A DNA stretch of 64,000 nt from NCBI GenBank assembly GCA_036417435.1, contig CM070900.1:30233496-30297495 (forward strand), given 5' to 3'. The notes under the pieces are model-generated. The model was not told the DNA's origin. It worked only from the letters and a program-made list of their open reading frames with translations, and ran no database searches. The position numbers and the translations under genes are program-made. The stretch comes from Inia geoffrensis. Its lineage: Eukaryota > Chordata > Mammalia > Artiodactyla > Iniidae. Numbering within the stretch: the first letter of the stretch is position 1; each line of letters begins with the position of its first letter. This document shows positions 11,926-23,291 of the stretch, in pieces.

Positions 11926-12469
11926 TCATTTTCTCTTATAAAGTCAGTTTCTCACTCTAACATTTACGAAAGGCATGCTAGAGAATATGCAATGGATAGA
12001 TTAAAAAAGGAAAACCAAGTTATATATAATGTTCAAGGACACAAGCCAAATGGTGTTAGAGGTATAATAAGGATGTAGATCTTTTGATGTATGGCATTCA
12101 TCTGGTACACTGGGAAATTTGATAAAATAATACAGAGCACTTAAAGTTCTATGCATTCTATTTTTACGATTACTAATAATAACTATATGTTGCCCATTAC
12201 AATTCACATAAACCTCAATTATAGTCCATCTTGTGCATAAAGATTATAGCAATTGATTACATCTACCTAGGTAGTGATTAATATATTTATGTTAATCTAG
12301 ACATACTATGATTTTGGTTATTTTACACAGGAAGATGAGATTTTACAAATTAGTGTGTATTTTTAATATTAAAAAGTTTCATTTAATATTTAACTTATGT
12401 GTAATGACAGTCTAAAGAAGCATTTTATTCATGAAATATTAGAATTCAATAAAAAATTGCAAATAATAT
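11926..12469. other. unique AT-rich sequence
   Basis: No recognised element and strongly AT-rich. The antisense frame at 12001-12207 has no domain. Confidence 0.45.
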
Positions 12470-12845
12470 CATGTATAGAACCAAGTGATCAAGTGGGAGT
12501 GGGAGCAGACAATAGAAATGGACCCAGATATTGGAATATCAGATGTAGTTTTAAGTTGCTAAAATAAATATGTATCAAAAATAGATGAAAAAATGGAGAT
12601 ATTTACATGGTGAGTAGAATCAGTATGAAATAGTCAAACAGAAATTGTAGAAGTCAAATGTGAATTATCTAGCACTAGATTAGATATAGCAGAAAAGAGG
12701 ATTAGTAAACTGAACTATAAATCAATAGAAAATATACTGAAGCACACTGAAGGAATTTTTTTAAAGGAGTAGGAAATACATAAGACATGCTTGAAAGGCC
12801 TATCCTATCTATAAGTTAAATTCCAAAAGGAGAAGAAAGAGGATG
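12470..12845 (+). mobile_element. old L1 LINE fragment, ORF1-side part
   Basis: The path from 'aactgaactataaatcaata' to 'attccaaaaggagaagaaag' resembles the L1M stretch encoding the late ORF1 region ('...gtcccagaaggagaagagag'). It appears continuous in order with the L1 pieces at about 13375 and 13870, so it is probably one L1 split by later insertions. Confidence 0.55.
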
Positions 12846-13370
12846 TATTAGCTTCCTATTGCTGTGTAATAAATTACTACAATACTTAGTGGCTTAATAA
12901 CAAAAAGTATTTATTATCTCAAAATTTCTATGTATCAGGAATCTGGGCAAGGATTATCTGGATGCCGTATTTCAACATACCTAGTTAGATTCCAGTCACA
13001 TTAACAACTAGAGCTGCAATCTCATCCGCAAGTTTGATGGAGAGAGAGTCTGCTTCCAAGTATGTTTGTTATTGGTTGGGAATCACTCAGTCCCTTACCA
13101 TGTGGGTCTCTTCATTGGGAAAATTATACCTCATACCATGGCAGCTGACTTCTTAAAGAGGAAGTAAGAAAGAAAGAAACAGCAGACCAAAGCCACAGTC
13201 TATTTATAATCTAGTCTGCAAAGTGACCTACGATTAGGTTGACAATATTCTACTCATTAGAAGCAACTCACTATGTCCTTCCCACACTCAAAGGAAGGTA
13301 AATATATAACATGATGAATTACCAAAGGAAGGTATCATTGGAAGCCATCCTAGAGGTTACCCACCACAGA
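12846..13370 (-). mobile_element. old MaLR-like LTR or related repeat, nested in L1
   Basis: It begins 'tattagcttcctattgctgt' and continues 'aaattactacaatacttagtggctta', the antisense 3' end typical of MLT1-type MaLR LTRs and relatives. It ends near 'gaggttacccaccacaga'. It interrupts L1 sequence on both sides. Exact family uncertain. Confidence 0.55.
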
Positions 13371-13869
13371 CAAAATAAAGCATAAGTAGTATTTGAAGAG
13401 ATACCACAGTGAACATGAGAAAAATGCTTCTCAGATCTGACTGCAGGGAACATAAGAGACATACAATTCATCTGAAAATAACACCCTGTTCACATCGAGG
13501 CCACAAGTTCAATAGGCTGATCCCAGACAATGACTATATCCTGCATGAATACTAAGACATGTTTCTGGAAGAGACAAGTCTCTTCTGGGTGACTGTGGCT
13601 CAAGGACTGTCCAATGACCTTGGCAAGCTTTCCTTAGGACTTCACTGTTAAGTCTAAGATACTTTCACTCAAACTTTCTCTTCCTTCTCCTTTATTCAGG
13701 ATCAGGCATGAACTTTAGTCCAATAGATCTTCTACTTTCTTCTGGATTCTTACTATTTTCTCTCACAGACATTCCCTCTAATAAATTTCTTCTTGCACAA
13801 AATTTCATCTTGGTATTTCCTTCTTGTAAGACCTAGACTAACATAGATACTGGCTAAAATTATTCCAAC
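13371..13869. repeat. L1 remnant and possible LTR-like insert
   Basis: Near 13386 'agtatttgaagagatacc' resembles L1M continuing after the nested insert. From about 13400 the sequence no longer matches L1. The end, 'ctaataaatttcttcttgca...gacctagactaaca' (about 13779-13842), looks like an LTR 3' end with an AATAAA-type signal. Family not assigned. Confidence 0.35.
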
Positions 13870-14735
13870 ATTAACATATATAAAGTCATAGTTTGAAGGA
13901 GTTCAATAAACCCCAAGCAGAATTTTTTTTAGAAAAATTCTGAAATCTAACACAAAGAAAAAAATATTTAAAGGAGCCATAGGGAAAAAAGATGCACTAT
14001 TCTTTTCAAAGAAGAAATAAGCCTTATGGGTTACTTTTCAAAAGAAACTATGAAAGTTAGGTGACAATGGAACAACTACTTAACAGAAAAAAATCTATCA
14101 TGCTAGTACTCTATAACAACAACAAAAAAATTCTTTAATAATTATGGTAAAATACAAACATTGTTACACAAACAAAATAAGAATTTGTCACCAACAGACC
14201 CATATTCAAAAAATACTAAAGGAACGTGATTCCAGATGGAGAGCCTAATTCAGGAAGAGATGAAGAACACTAAAAGGATATATATCTGTTCAGTGTAAAT
14301 GAATACTGACTTCTTAAAACAACAACAAGTAGTTCTTGTGTGTTTAAAACATATTTATTATTAAAATACATGACAAAAAACCGTACAAAAGGAGGTGGGA
14401 ATATACATGGAGTTAAAGTATTATAGGGTCCTAAAGTACAGAGAGTTATAAAAGTATTATTTTAAGGTAGATGCTAATAATTTTAAAAATGCATGTTGTA
14501 ATTTCTAGGGCAATCGCTAAAAGATTTTAAAATAAAATGAATTAGTAAAAATGTTTGATTATTACAAGAGGAAGAAAGTTGGGAGCAAAAAAAGAAGAAA
14601 AACAGTTGGAAAAAAAGAAATCAAAGAGCAAATTATTAGATTTAAACACAAATATATTAGTAAGTACACAAAATATAAGTGAACAAAGTATGTCAGTTAA
14701 AAACCAAGATTGTCAGATGGGGAAAAAGTAAAATG
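13870..14735 (+). mobile_element. old L1 LINE, intergenic region to start of ORF2
   Basis: 'caataaaccccaagcagaat' (13903-13922), 'caccaacagacccatattca' (14190-14209), 'gattccagatggagagccta' (14229-14248) and 'aaccaagattgtcagatggg' (14702-14721) follow the order of the L1M sequence into the start of ORF2 (the 'gagattgtcagattgg' block). Decayed, with no intact frame. Confidence 0.65.
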
Positions 14736-14961
14736 TAACTACCTGGTCTAGAGTTTATGATACACTTAATAAATGTTCATAGAGTGAATAAGTTTGACAC
14801 AAACCCTCCCATCTAGGCCTACATTGAACTGTAGCAGGAAATAGTTATATATGACATTATCAACAGTCAAGGAACGAATGTCATCTACTCTATCTTATGT
14901 ATTCTGAATTTGGAGATAATATTAACTTCTATGGCAAAGGCAAATATTCTATGCTTTTAGA

Positions 14962-14965
<4 letters not shown>

Positions 14966-15037
<72 letters not shown>
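14966..15037. repeat. pure (TA)n array, about 36 units
   Basis: About 72 bp of uninterrupted TA. It lies where the A-tail of the adjoining antisense SINE would be, so it probably grew from that tail. An assembly this clean is likely length-polymorphic. Confidence 0.95.
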
Positions 15038-15038
<1 letters not shown>

Positions 15039-15236
15039 CTTTTTGCAGTACGCGGGCCTCTCACTGCTGTGGCCTCTCCCGTTGTGGAGCATAGGCTCCA
15101 GACGTGCAGGCCCAGCGGCCAAGGCTCACGGGCCCAGCTGCTCCACGGCACACGGGATCCTCCTGGACCGGGGCAAGGACCCGCGTCCCCTGCATCGGCA
15201 GGCAGACTCCCAACCACTGTGCCACCTGGGAAGCCC
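15038..15236 (-). mobile_element. CHR-type tRNA-derived SINE, antisense
   Basis: Antisense copy running from the tail side 'tttgcagtacgcgggcctct' to the head 'gtgccacctgggaagccc'. The B-box region reads GGGTCCTTGCCCC on the SINE strand, so the pol III core is damaged. I could not define a clean target-site duplication. Frames of 65-109 codons across it are shadows. Confidence 0.9.
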
Positions 15237-17519
15237 GACAATAGCACTTTTATACTAGCATGGTGAGAGTGTTCAGACACTGTCATGATGCAGTGTGCTA
15301 TCTCAAGTGCTATGCAAAACTATTGTGAGAAGTAAATGATACATGAGACAATTTAAACTCGGCCTATTTTGGTTCAAGAATCACAGGAGAAAGTTTGGTT
15401 TAAGTGAGGAAAAACATCGTACTTTTGAAAATTCTAAACAGAAATTTATGAGGGCAGAATGTAATAAATGAATAAGAACTAGCCAGGATATAAGACTTGA
15501 TATTCTCAATTTGGGTTCTTTTACAAGGTATCACGGCACTGTTCCAGGATTGTCAAGGTTCAGTTTCTTCTGGAGTTAGTAAAATAACTAAATTTCTTTT
15601 CTTCATAATCACTACCTCCCTTATTATATTCCCTACATACAAAAACAAAAGTAATCTTCCCTCTTCATCTCCTTAATCCCCACTCCTGTTTTTTTGATGG
15701 TGGGGTCAGAGGAATTTTCTAATGTGACTCTAGTTTGAGAGGGAGGAATATAATTTTAGTGAAATAAGATATACAAGAAATTTTAACATATCGTTAGCTT
15801 TCATAATAAGAAAAAGCTAATTGTCTTCAGATTCCCCACTATGATGGCCTCTGGTCCTCCTCTTCACCCTGAAGAATTTAAGGGCCTTTTTTTTATCATA
15901 TTGCTTCAGCCTTTATGTTACCTATGCTATGCAATCTGACAGCTTCTAATAAATTTGTATTAGTCCAGTTATTCTGTGCGCTGTCAACATGCTCTGATTT
16001 TCCTAAATATCTAGTAGAGATCCTCACTACTTATATTAGAATATTCTGATTCTGATAAAACGATCTGGCAAAAAGAATTTGATGGGACCTTATTTATTTC
16101 TTTTTTATTTATTTGTAAATGAGGCAGAGATAAAATGTCTACTTTGTTCAAAAGCAAAATAATTTCAGAGAAGGAAAATTAAATGACAGAGCTTCTATGT
16201 GTGTTCAAGATACCAGAGATAAAAGTAAAACAATGTTCTAGATTATTCAGACCAGAGAAACAAGATATTAAACATTTTCCAAGGGCAAATAGTTTTTATT
16301 ATATGGAAGCTATGTTGAACTACTCCCTTCCTCATTTTCAATTTTCTAAACAGCTTTAACCCTGGTAGCCAAGCTGACAGCACAGTATGTCCAACTACAT
16401 GATAGAGGTGATTTTTTTAATAAGATTTTTCACTGCTAAGGAAGTAGCAATACCCCAGTTTCACAGCACTAAGCCTTATTCTCAGGATGAACTGTCATTT
16501 CATCTATATCAGTCAAAGAACTACTTTCTTCTCCCTGTATAGCAAAACTCCATGTTCTCATAATTTGAGAACTAAAACATTGCCAACAACAAAAGGCCTC
16601 TGACAACTTTACTGTCTGTCGTAAATCAATCTGGGAAGATCAAGTGACAAAATATGAAAAGTCAAATACATACTTCTGTTAAAATGATAGTATTCACTGT
16701 ATATTTAATGTACCTATTTATTTTTTCTAACTTACCAATAAGAAAAAATGCTTGATGCTTGATGCGGGGAAAGTCATATTGCACAAATAAAGCAGAAAAC
16801 ACATTTTAAGACATAAGGATTTTTTTTTTTCAGAAAATCAAGCTAAATTTTTTAAACAATAACAATATGTAGAATAATGACAGCAAGCAATAGATCTGAA
16901 CATTACAAGTACATTTTTAGGGCTTGAATAGGGCCAACCTGTAAGAAATGACCATGTTTTAAAGTCAAAATGACTAACAGTAGCATTGCAAACAATTCAT
17001 TGTAATCATCAGTATAATCCCAGTAACACTCAGTTTTCCAATGATACAGATTTGGAGCATATTTTATAAAATCTAATTTGTAATTTCTGAAATTATAGAG
17101 CCCGACTAAAGGATAGATAGTGATGTCCAGGACACATTCACAATCATTCTTGAAGAACTGACAGAGGGGGCAGTCATCATCTTCCCATATGAAATGCTCA
17201 AAAGAAAACAAGGACTGAATAGATGGACTTTATCTTGTTATGATTAAAATGAGTAAGATTAGGGGAAAGGGGGATAAGAATAAGAGAATATCTTTTTTCT
17301 CATATTAAGCAATGTAAATTGCCAAGTCTTTGTCTACACGTTAGCCTAGAACTTTGCTATTTTCACTGAAAGGAAGTACTGCTTTTTTTTCCTTTAAAGT
17401 CTTGAATTAGATGGCTACTAATCCTTTTAGTTATTGACAACTTCCTGCTTTATTTTCCTCCTTACTGCTTGTCACATTTAACAAACCATAATTTATAATT
17501 ATTTACGTTTATTGTCTAT
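15237..17519. other. unique sequence
   Basis: About 2.3 kb with no confident repeat. A 102-codon antisense frame (16903-17211, containing CPLCQFFKNDCECVLD) is the only notable frame. Its cysteines are scattered and no family is recognised. Confidence 0.45.
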
Positions 17520-17660
17520 CATCAACCTATATTGTAAGCTTCCTGCGGCAGGGGTTTCACTGCTGTTTTCTGAACAGCTAAGGTAGTGTTTGGCATTCAC
17601 TTAGCACTTGATAAATCATTTTGAATGAATGAATAAATGAAAGAATGAATCAATTAAATA
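17520..17660 (+). repeat. L2 LINE 3' end
   Basis: 'tattgtaagcttcctgcggc' (17530-17549) followed by 'aggggtttcactgctg' and then the tail 'gataaatcattttgaatgaa' matches the L2 3' end ('gtaagctccttgagggcaggg...caataaatgtttgttgaatgaatga'). The ATGAA-type tail repeats fit. Confidence 0.8.
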
Positions 17661-19420
17661 AAATATAGGAAAAGAGAATTAAAAAGGAGAAAAGAGCATA
17701 AACTATAATGGTAAAAGAGAATTTACCTTTATAAGCAGTAACTATAAATGGAACTTAAATAAGCTGGATGAAATAAAGAGATTGTCAAAATGAACTAAAA
17801 TAAACACATACACACACAATCTATGTAGTATCCAATTTATATAAACAGGGATATGCAAAGATTGAAGAGAAATGAGAAAAGTTTTACCATGCAAATACTA
17901 GTTAAAAGAAACGCTGTAGCTATTTTAACATCAGACCAATAAATCATAAGGTTAAAAACATCTTTATAAATAAAGAGAGTTACTATCTAACAATAAAAGG
18001 CTCAATTCACTAGAAAGGTAAAAGAATTCTAAATTTCATGAACCTAATAACTAAGTCTCAAAATGTAATAAAAATGTATAGAATTTGACAAATCCACAAT
18101 CATACTGGGGGATTTTAACACACCTCTATTATTAATTCCTTTACCAAACAGAACAAAAATAAATAAATAAAAAAAATCTAGTAAGGACAGATAAAATTTT
18201 AATGGCCTGTTTACCTAGCTCGATCAAATGGATATATAATGGAAAATTGTCCTCAACAGTTATACAACTGACATTCTGCCCAAACATACATAGAATGCTA
18301 TTTTTAGAAAAGCAAAAGCTTTCTAAGCTATAATACAAATCTCCATTCAATTAAAAGCATCAGAATCACACTGACAACATTCTAAAATTGAATGAAAATT
18401 AAGATAGAAAAAAAAGAACTAAACTTCCAAAAACATTTGGAAATTTAAACACATTTTTCTAAATACTTCATGCATTAGGGGGGAAATGAAAATAAGAATT
18501 ATAAAATAGTTAGAAGTGAATAGTGTTGTAAATAATTATGGGATGAAGTTAGGTAGCTATTAGAAAAAAAAAAAAAAAACAGCCTTAACGTTTATGTTAA
18601 GAATGAAGAAATGCTGAAAACTAATGATCTAAGAATTTATCCAACTCAAGAAATTAGAAAACAAACAGAATAAATCCAAAGGAAAATGAAGAAAGGTAAC
18701 TGTACAGAAAATATTAAAAAGAACAACAACAAAAAACTACATCCAATTTTAGCACCTCATTTCCCCCCCAAAATCTAGTCCACATGGTACTACTAAAGAA
18801 AAAAAAAAAAAAAGTGAGGTTATAGAAATTGAAATGGAAGATACAAAATTGGCCCTACTCACAAATATTGTTTGTCTACCTTGTAAACTTAAGAGAGTTT
18901 ATAGAACAAAATAAGTTTACTTAGAATTCAGTGAGGTAGTTGGGTTTAAGAGCAATACATAAAAATTAATAGTATTACTATGCACCAACAATAAGCAGAT
19001 GATGTAAAAGAAAAATACAATTTACAATAGCAACAAAACCTTCAATGTACTTATGATTAAAGCTATTCAAAATGTAGATGATATATGTAGAGAAAATTTT
19101 ATGAATTAAAAAATAAATTCTAAATTAACAGAAAGGTGTATACTGACCAAGGTTTAGAAATGCAATGATATATATGTATAAATTATATCCAGATTTCTGT
19201 ATAAACACATGAAAGTTCAATCAAATTCCCTAAAGGTGATATTAAAAATGTATACAGGAACAAAAAACCAAGAATAGAGAAGACACTTCCGAAACATAAG
19301 AATAAGGGAGAACGCCTTGCCCCATGAAGTACTAAGATTATAGAAACACTGTTGCATTAGAGCAGCGGCAGGGACAGGGGCAGACAGAGGTGAATTAAGG
19401 CTAAGAGAGCTGAATTCCTT

Positions 19421-19632
19421 AATAGCACTGTCCAACAGACCTTTCTGTGATAATGAAAATATTCTACATCTGCAATGTCCAATAAAATACAGACTAATCA
19501 TATATGGCTAGTGAGTACTTGAAATGTGGCTAGTGAGAGTAGGAAATGGAATTTTTCAATTTTGCTTAATTTTAATTAAATGTAAATGTAAATAGCTGCT
19601 TTAACTACTGGCTCCCATATTAGTCAGTGAAG
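19421..19632 (+). mobile_element. nonautonomous hAT-type DNA element
   Basis: 'agcactgtccaacagacctt' at the left, 'gagtacttgaaatgtggcta' in the centre and 'aattttaattaaatgtaaat' near the right match a common old mammalian hAT MITE that starts CACTGTCCAA and carries the block 'agcacttgaaatgtggctag'. I associate it with MER33-like families but cannot fix the name. It sits inside the L1. Confidence 0.65.
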
Positions 19633-19861
19633 CTCTAGAAGCACGCATATGTGGAAACAATATTTAAGGTCACTGCAGAGAAACAGGATAGGTGCTGAAA
19701 GTATGGATTAGCCACATGGATCCCTACCTCACAAAATACAGCCCAAATTTCACATGTATTAAATTTAAAGATAGGAAAAACAGTATTATATATAGAAGAA
19801 GCTCTAAGATCGGAACTTTATTATTTCCCCAATGTAGGAAAGGCTTTCTAAAATAAGATAC

Positions 19862-19985
19862 AGGGACTTCCCTGGTGGTCCAGCAGTTAAGACTCTGTGC
19901 TCCCAATGAAGGGGGCTGGACTTTGATCTGGTCAGGGAACTAGATCTCACGTGCTGCAACTAAGAGCTGGCGCAGCCAAATAAAT
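19862..19985 (+). mobile_element. older short tRNA-derived SINE
   Basis: 'agggacttccctggtggtcc' (19862-19881), then a tRNA-like body ending 'gcgcagccaaataaataaat'. It is the older CHR-related form, lacking the long body of the young copies. It is inserted in the L1 ORF2/3' region and therefore postdates it. The B box is decayed (CTTTGATCTGG). Confidence 0.85.
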
Positions 19986-21093
19986 AAATATTTTAAAAGA
20001 TATAAAAAGACAAACCATAATGAATTAAATTTTAAACCTTGTGTGTGTCAAAAGTTACCATAAGCCCAATGACGAAAGATAAACCATAGATAGAGAGATG
20101 GTATTTGTAGCCCATATAACCCAGAAAGTTTTTGTGTCCCAAATAAAGACTCATAAAATCCACTTAAAAAAATTAAAGAAACAACACAAAGGAAAAAGGC
20201 AATTCACAGAAGATTCTATGTGAAGTGTCCATATGTATACGAAAGATATGGAAACTGGCCAATCATTAGGAAATACAAGATAAACCAAATTGGAATTTCC
20301 TATCACTCAAATAGACAAAATTAAGACTGACTGACGATTTCATGAACTGGCAGGCATATAAATCCATAGTAATTCTTAGGCAACACTGGTAGGAAAGCAA
20401 ATTATGATAACCGCTTTTAAGAGAAAGGTGGCAGGAGCTAGTCAAGCTGAAAATGCTTATAATTTGTCACCTATCAATTACATTTCTAGGGAGTCTAAAG
20501 AAATACTTTTACAGCCATAGATGAAGGAAGCATTGCCTGTGATAGTGACAAAGTGAAAACAACCTAAATGTCTATCACAAAGGAATAAAGTGTAAATATT
20601 TTTACAGTGGCCCATTATACAATCATGAAAATAAATGAATTATAGCTACATCTATTAAGGTATCCTACAACTGTTAAGAAAAAATAGCCCTGCAGAGGAA
20701 CAATGCAGTGTGATTTGATTTTAGAGCTTTTTACTTCATTTTGTTGGAGTACATGTGTGTGTATGTATGCATATGTGATATCATATACCACATATATTAA
20801 AAGTATAAGGAGAATTTTGGAATGTGAACACACATTTCAGGATTGTTGCTACTTAGGAGAAGGAAGACTTATGCACTTACATAATGGTACACACACAAAT
20901 ACACTCATAAAATAATAACGTTAGTCTAAAGTTAGAATGAGGATATAATTTCTGAATTTTTTCTTTTCTTAATCTCCAAATTATACTAATCTTTCCTCTG
21001 TTGCAGCTCCCAAATGCAGACCAGGAAGATTAAAATGTCATCCATCTCTCAAAACTATCTTCATTTAAATCACTGATGAACCATTAAAAAAAT

Positions 21094-21162
21094 GTAGGAA
21101 GGAAGGAAGGAAGGGAGGAAGGGAGGCAGCAGAGAGGGAAAGAAAGGAGGGAGGGAGAGAAA
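21094..21162. repeat. GGAA-rich purine microsatellite
   Basis: GGAA/GGGA-type units with few interruptions. (GGAA)n tracts can bind ETS-family factors, but nothing here shows function. Confidence 0.9.
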
Positions 21163-22183
21163 TCATAAAGTATTTCACAATCTCCATCTATCACCATATT
21201 GTTAGGATTTTTTTGCATGTATTTCAGATCTATTCATTGAATATTGTTTATTGACTAACAGATGTATAGTTTTAGATTTATGACTATCTGATATCCCCCT
21301 TATTTAAGTATTACTGTCTGATCAAGATTTTTTATTTTTTTTAAATATTAAGTTTGATGTGAAGGTTCTATCAAACATTATTGAATTCATTAGATTACTC
21401 CCAAAGGTCATTTGGTGAGTGGAAAACCTACTATATATAGGCAAGGGGTCTTTCAAACATCTCTAGCTATCCTTTTCAGTGGAGGGGAAAAAAAAAAAAA
21501 TCACCATGCCTCCAATTGCTGCGTTACATTCTTAATTTCAGTATTACATGGCCGTCTAAAAGCATTTCACAGGTGTTTGCTGGAACTCATTAGACTATTT
21601 GGAACTCCTTCATGCTCCCTCAAAGGCAATTAAAATGTGTCTGCAAATTACCTCATGTGGGCCAAAGCACAGCTGCCTCTTCCCCCAGTTACTATGCAGT
21701 GTTTCCAAACACCAGAAAACTGCTTGGAAACCATCAGTTTGCAAAGGCAAAAAAGGGCCTTTGGGTGGCTTCCTTTCTTCTCATCCCCAGATAGACCCAT
21801 TCACTTGGGGTCCGTTGCCAAAACACAAAATAAGGCTGTTAAATGATAGAACAGGCTGATTACAAAGAGAGCTTTAAGGGTGTATGGATATAATAAAGAC
21901 TTAACTGATCCAATGAACTGGTGGATTCAGCTTTTAAAATCCTTTTCTTCTATAATAAGTGTCAAACAGAGTGTGTGTTACTGAATTGGAAATTCTGTGA
22001 CTTGTTTAAGAGTAGAGCACTGGCTTTCTTGGGCTGTGAATCTCACAGTGTCTAAGTAAAATCTGCTAATTTCTCTAAGTAACAACATCATCATCGTATC
22101 AATATATACTCCTAAAATATAGTCTGTACATGTAATCCTATATCAGGAAGAAGGTCTTCCTTATTTCTGGAGAAATTTTACTG
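21163..22183. other. repeat-poor stretch, candidate conserved element
   Basis: No transposon is recognised. Between 21360 and 21860 the composition is more balanced and several + frames are open at once (the longest, 21599-21859, has 86 codons, none with a domain). A perfect MEF2-type site CTATATATAG lies at 21431-21440 and an AAAGGTCA nuclear-receptor half-site at 21402-21409. Confidence 0.4.
21360..21860. promoter_or_regulatory. candidate enhancer-like conserved non-coding element
   Basis: The evidence is the absence of repeats, non-random motif content (CTATATATAG, AAAGGTCA, TGTTTGC) and a stop-poor, moderately GC-rich profile compared with the flanks. A coding exon is not excluded, but no protein family is recognised. 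Confidence 0.25.
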
Positions 22184-22375
22184 CTGCAAGCATAAAAGGG
22201 ACATTTACTGAGCAGTCGTGAACATCCTCACGGCAATCCTTTGCATTAACTACTCTATTTAATCCCACTGTACAGATCCTGGCCCTGAGACTTAAAAAGG
22301 GCACAGCCAGAGTCAACTGGCACTTGGTAAAGTGGGATTCAGATAAGCTGATTCCAAACCACAAGAACTTAATCA
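22184..22375 (-). repeat. MIR SINE, antisense
   Basis: 'tctatttaatcccactgtac' (22254-22273) then 'agatcctggccctgagactt' and 'gcacagccagagtcaactgg' correspond to the antisense MIR order: lowered-AT block, 'cagatgaggaaactgagg', then 'gtcacacagctagt'. Confidence 0.6.
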
Positions 22376-22750
22376 AACATGCACCCAAGGTAACACAAAA
22401 TATGTCTCTAATTATTCCATTTATATTAAACTTTTTCTTTGTCCAATTTTTAATTAGAATTATTTCCTGTGAACTTGAAGTGCACCAACTGATTTCACTT
22501 TATAGCTGAGTTTCTTGATTTCAATTAAATCATTATAAATCATGTATTCTGAAATGGTAATAACTTAAAGTGAAAACAAAAATTAAGGAATAAGAAACTT
22601 TTATTTTTCCAAAATTTTGTGCCATAAAATCAGCATGTGTAATCATACTAGAATACTACAATCATCAAAATGATGAATCCCATCAAAATGAATTATTTAA
22701 ATGTTTTTAAAAGTTCTGTTTTTCTAATCAGAGGTTAAGCTACAAACTGG
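22376..22750. other. unique AT-rich sequence
   Basis: No recognised feature. The insertion-site CTGG of the adjoining LTR lies at its right end. Confidence 0.5.
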
Positions 22751-23291
22751 TGACGTGGAGAGGGAAATTTCCTCCCTACTCCCCTTCAATTCTTTTGGCT
22801 GGTCTAATAATTAAATTGACAGAAAACAGATTAACAGGAGGGGAAAAACATTTAATTTGTGTGTACAGAGGTTTCATAGAAATAGAACCTAAGCAGTGAC
22901 CAGGGGAGGCAGCTTTTATATTTTCTAGACAAAGAAATGAATTTGTGAGGAATGAACAGGATGAAGAAACTTAGGCTTGGGTGCTTAAGTAGTGTAGAGT
23001 CTAAACAGAGCTTGGGGCTTGGCGTAGTGAATTAGTAAAGGAGAAACCGGATTCATCTCTACAGCCTTCTCAGCCCCGAATTTCCCGTCTCTGATGGTAA
23101 GGATGTCTCTCTACCTCCTGGTACAGGGAGGGTAACTTTCATAGGGGAGATTTATTTCCTGTTTTCAAGGAGACAGAGGAGAGGGTCAGAATGTCCTTTT
23201 TGCACCAGCTGTTTCTCAAGTAACTTTAATTCAAAAATAATCAATATGCCATTTTGGCATATTTTGGGGTGGCCTGCCTTGAGCCTCGACA
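22751..23291 (-). mobile_element. solo endogenous-retrovirus LTR, 541 bp
   Basis: Read on the minus strand it starts TGTCGAGGCTCAAGGCAGG and ends CCACGTCA, so it has the canonical TG...CA LTR ends. CTGG occurs directly outside both ends (22747-22750 and 23292-23295), a 4-bp duplication as made by class I (gamma-like) retroviruses. A TATA-type box TATAAAAG lies within it (revcomp of 22913-22920). No internal gag/pol/env is adjacent, so this is a solo LTR left by recombination. The exact family is not named. Confidence 0.8.

Larger units (their letters stand above)
17680..20920 (+). mobile_element. old L1 LINE, ORF2 to 3' region, with nested inserts
   Basis: A long decayed L1M-type element. 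The frame at 18108-18125 reads GDFNTP, the conserved endonuclease-domain motif of L1 ORF2. Other landmarks in order are 'aagaaacgctgtagctattt' (17907-17926), 'catttggaaatttaaacaca' (18434-18453) and 'ctatgcaccaacaataagca' (18979-18998). A hAT-type element (19421-19632) and a SINE (19862-19985) lie inside it. There are many stops and frameshifts, so it is inactive. The 3' boundary is uncertain, between about 20640 and 20920. Confidence 0.8.

Noticed and set aside
14897..15286. Frames with Ile-Tyr repeats fused to Pro/Arg-rich peptide
   Set aside because: Translation of the (TA)n array joined to the SINE.
16903..17211. 102-codon antisense frame with several cysteines
   Set aside because: Cysteine spacing fits no zinc-finger or knottin pattern I know; AT-rich chance frame is simpler.
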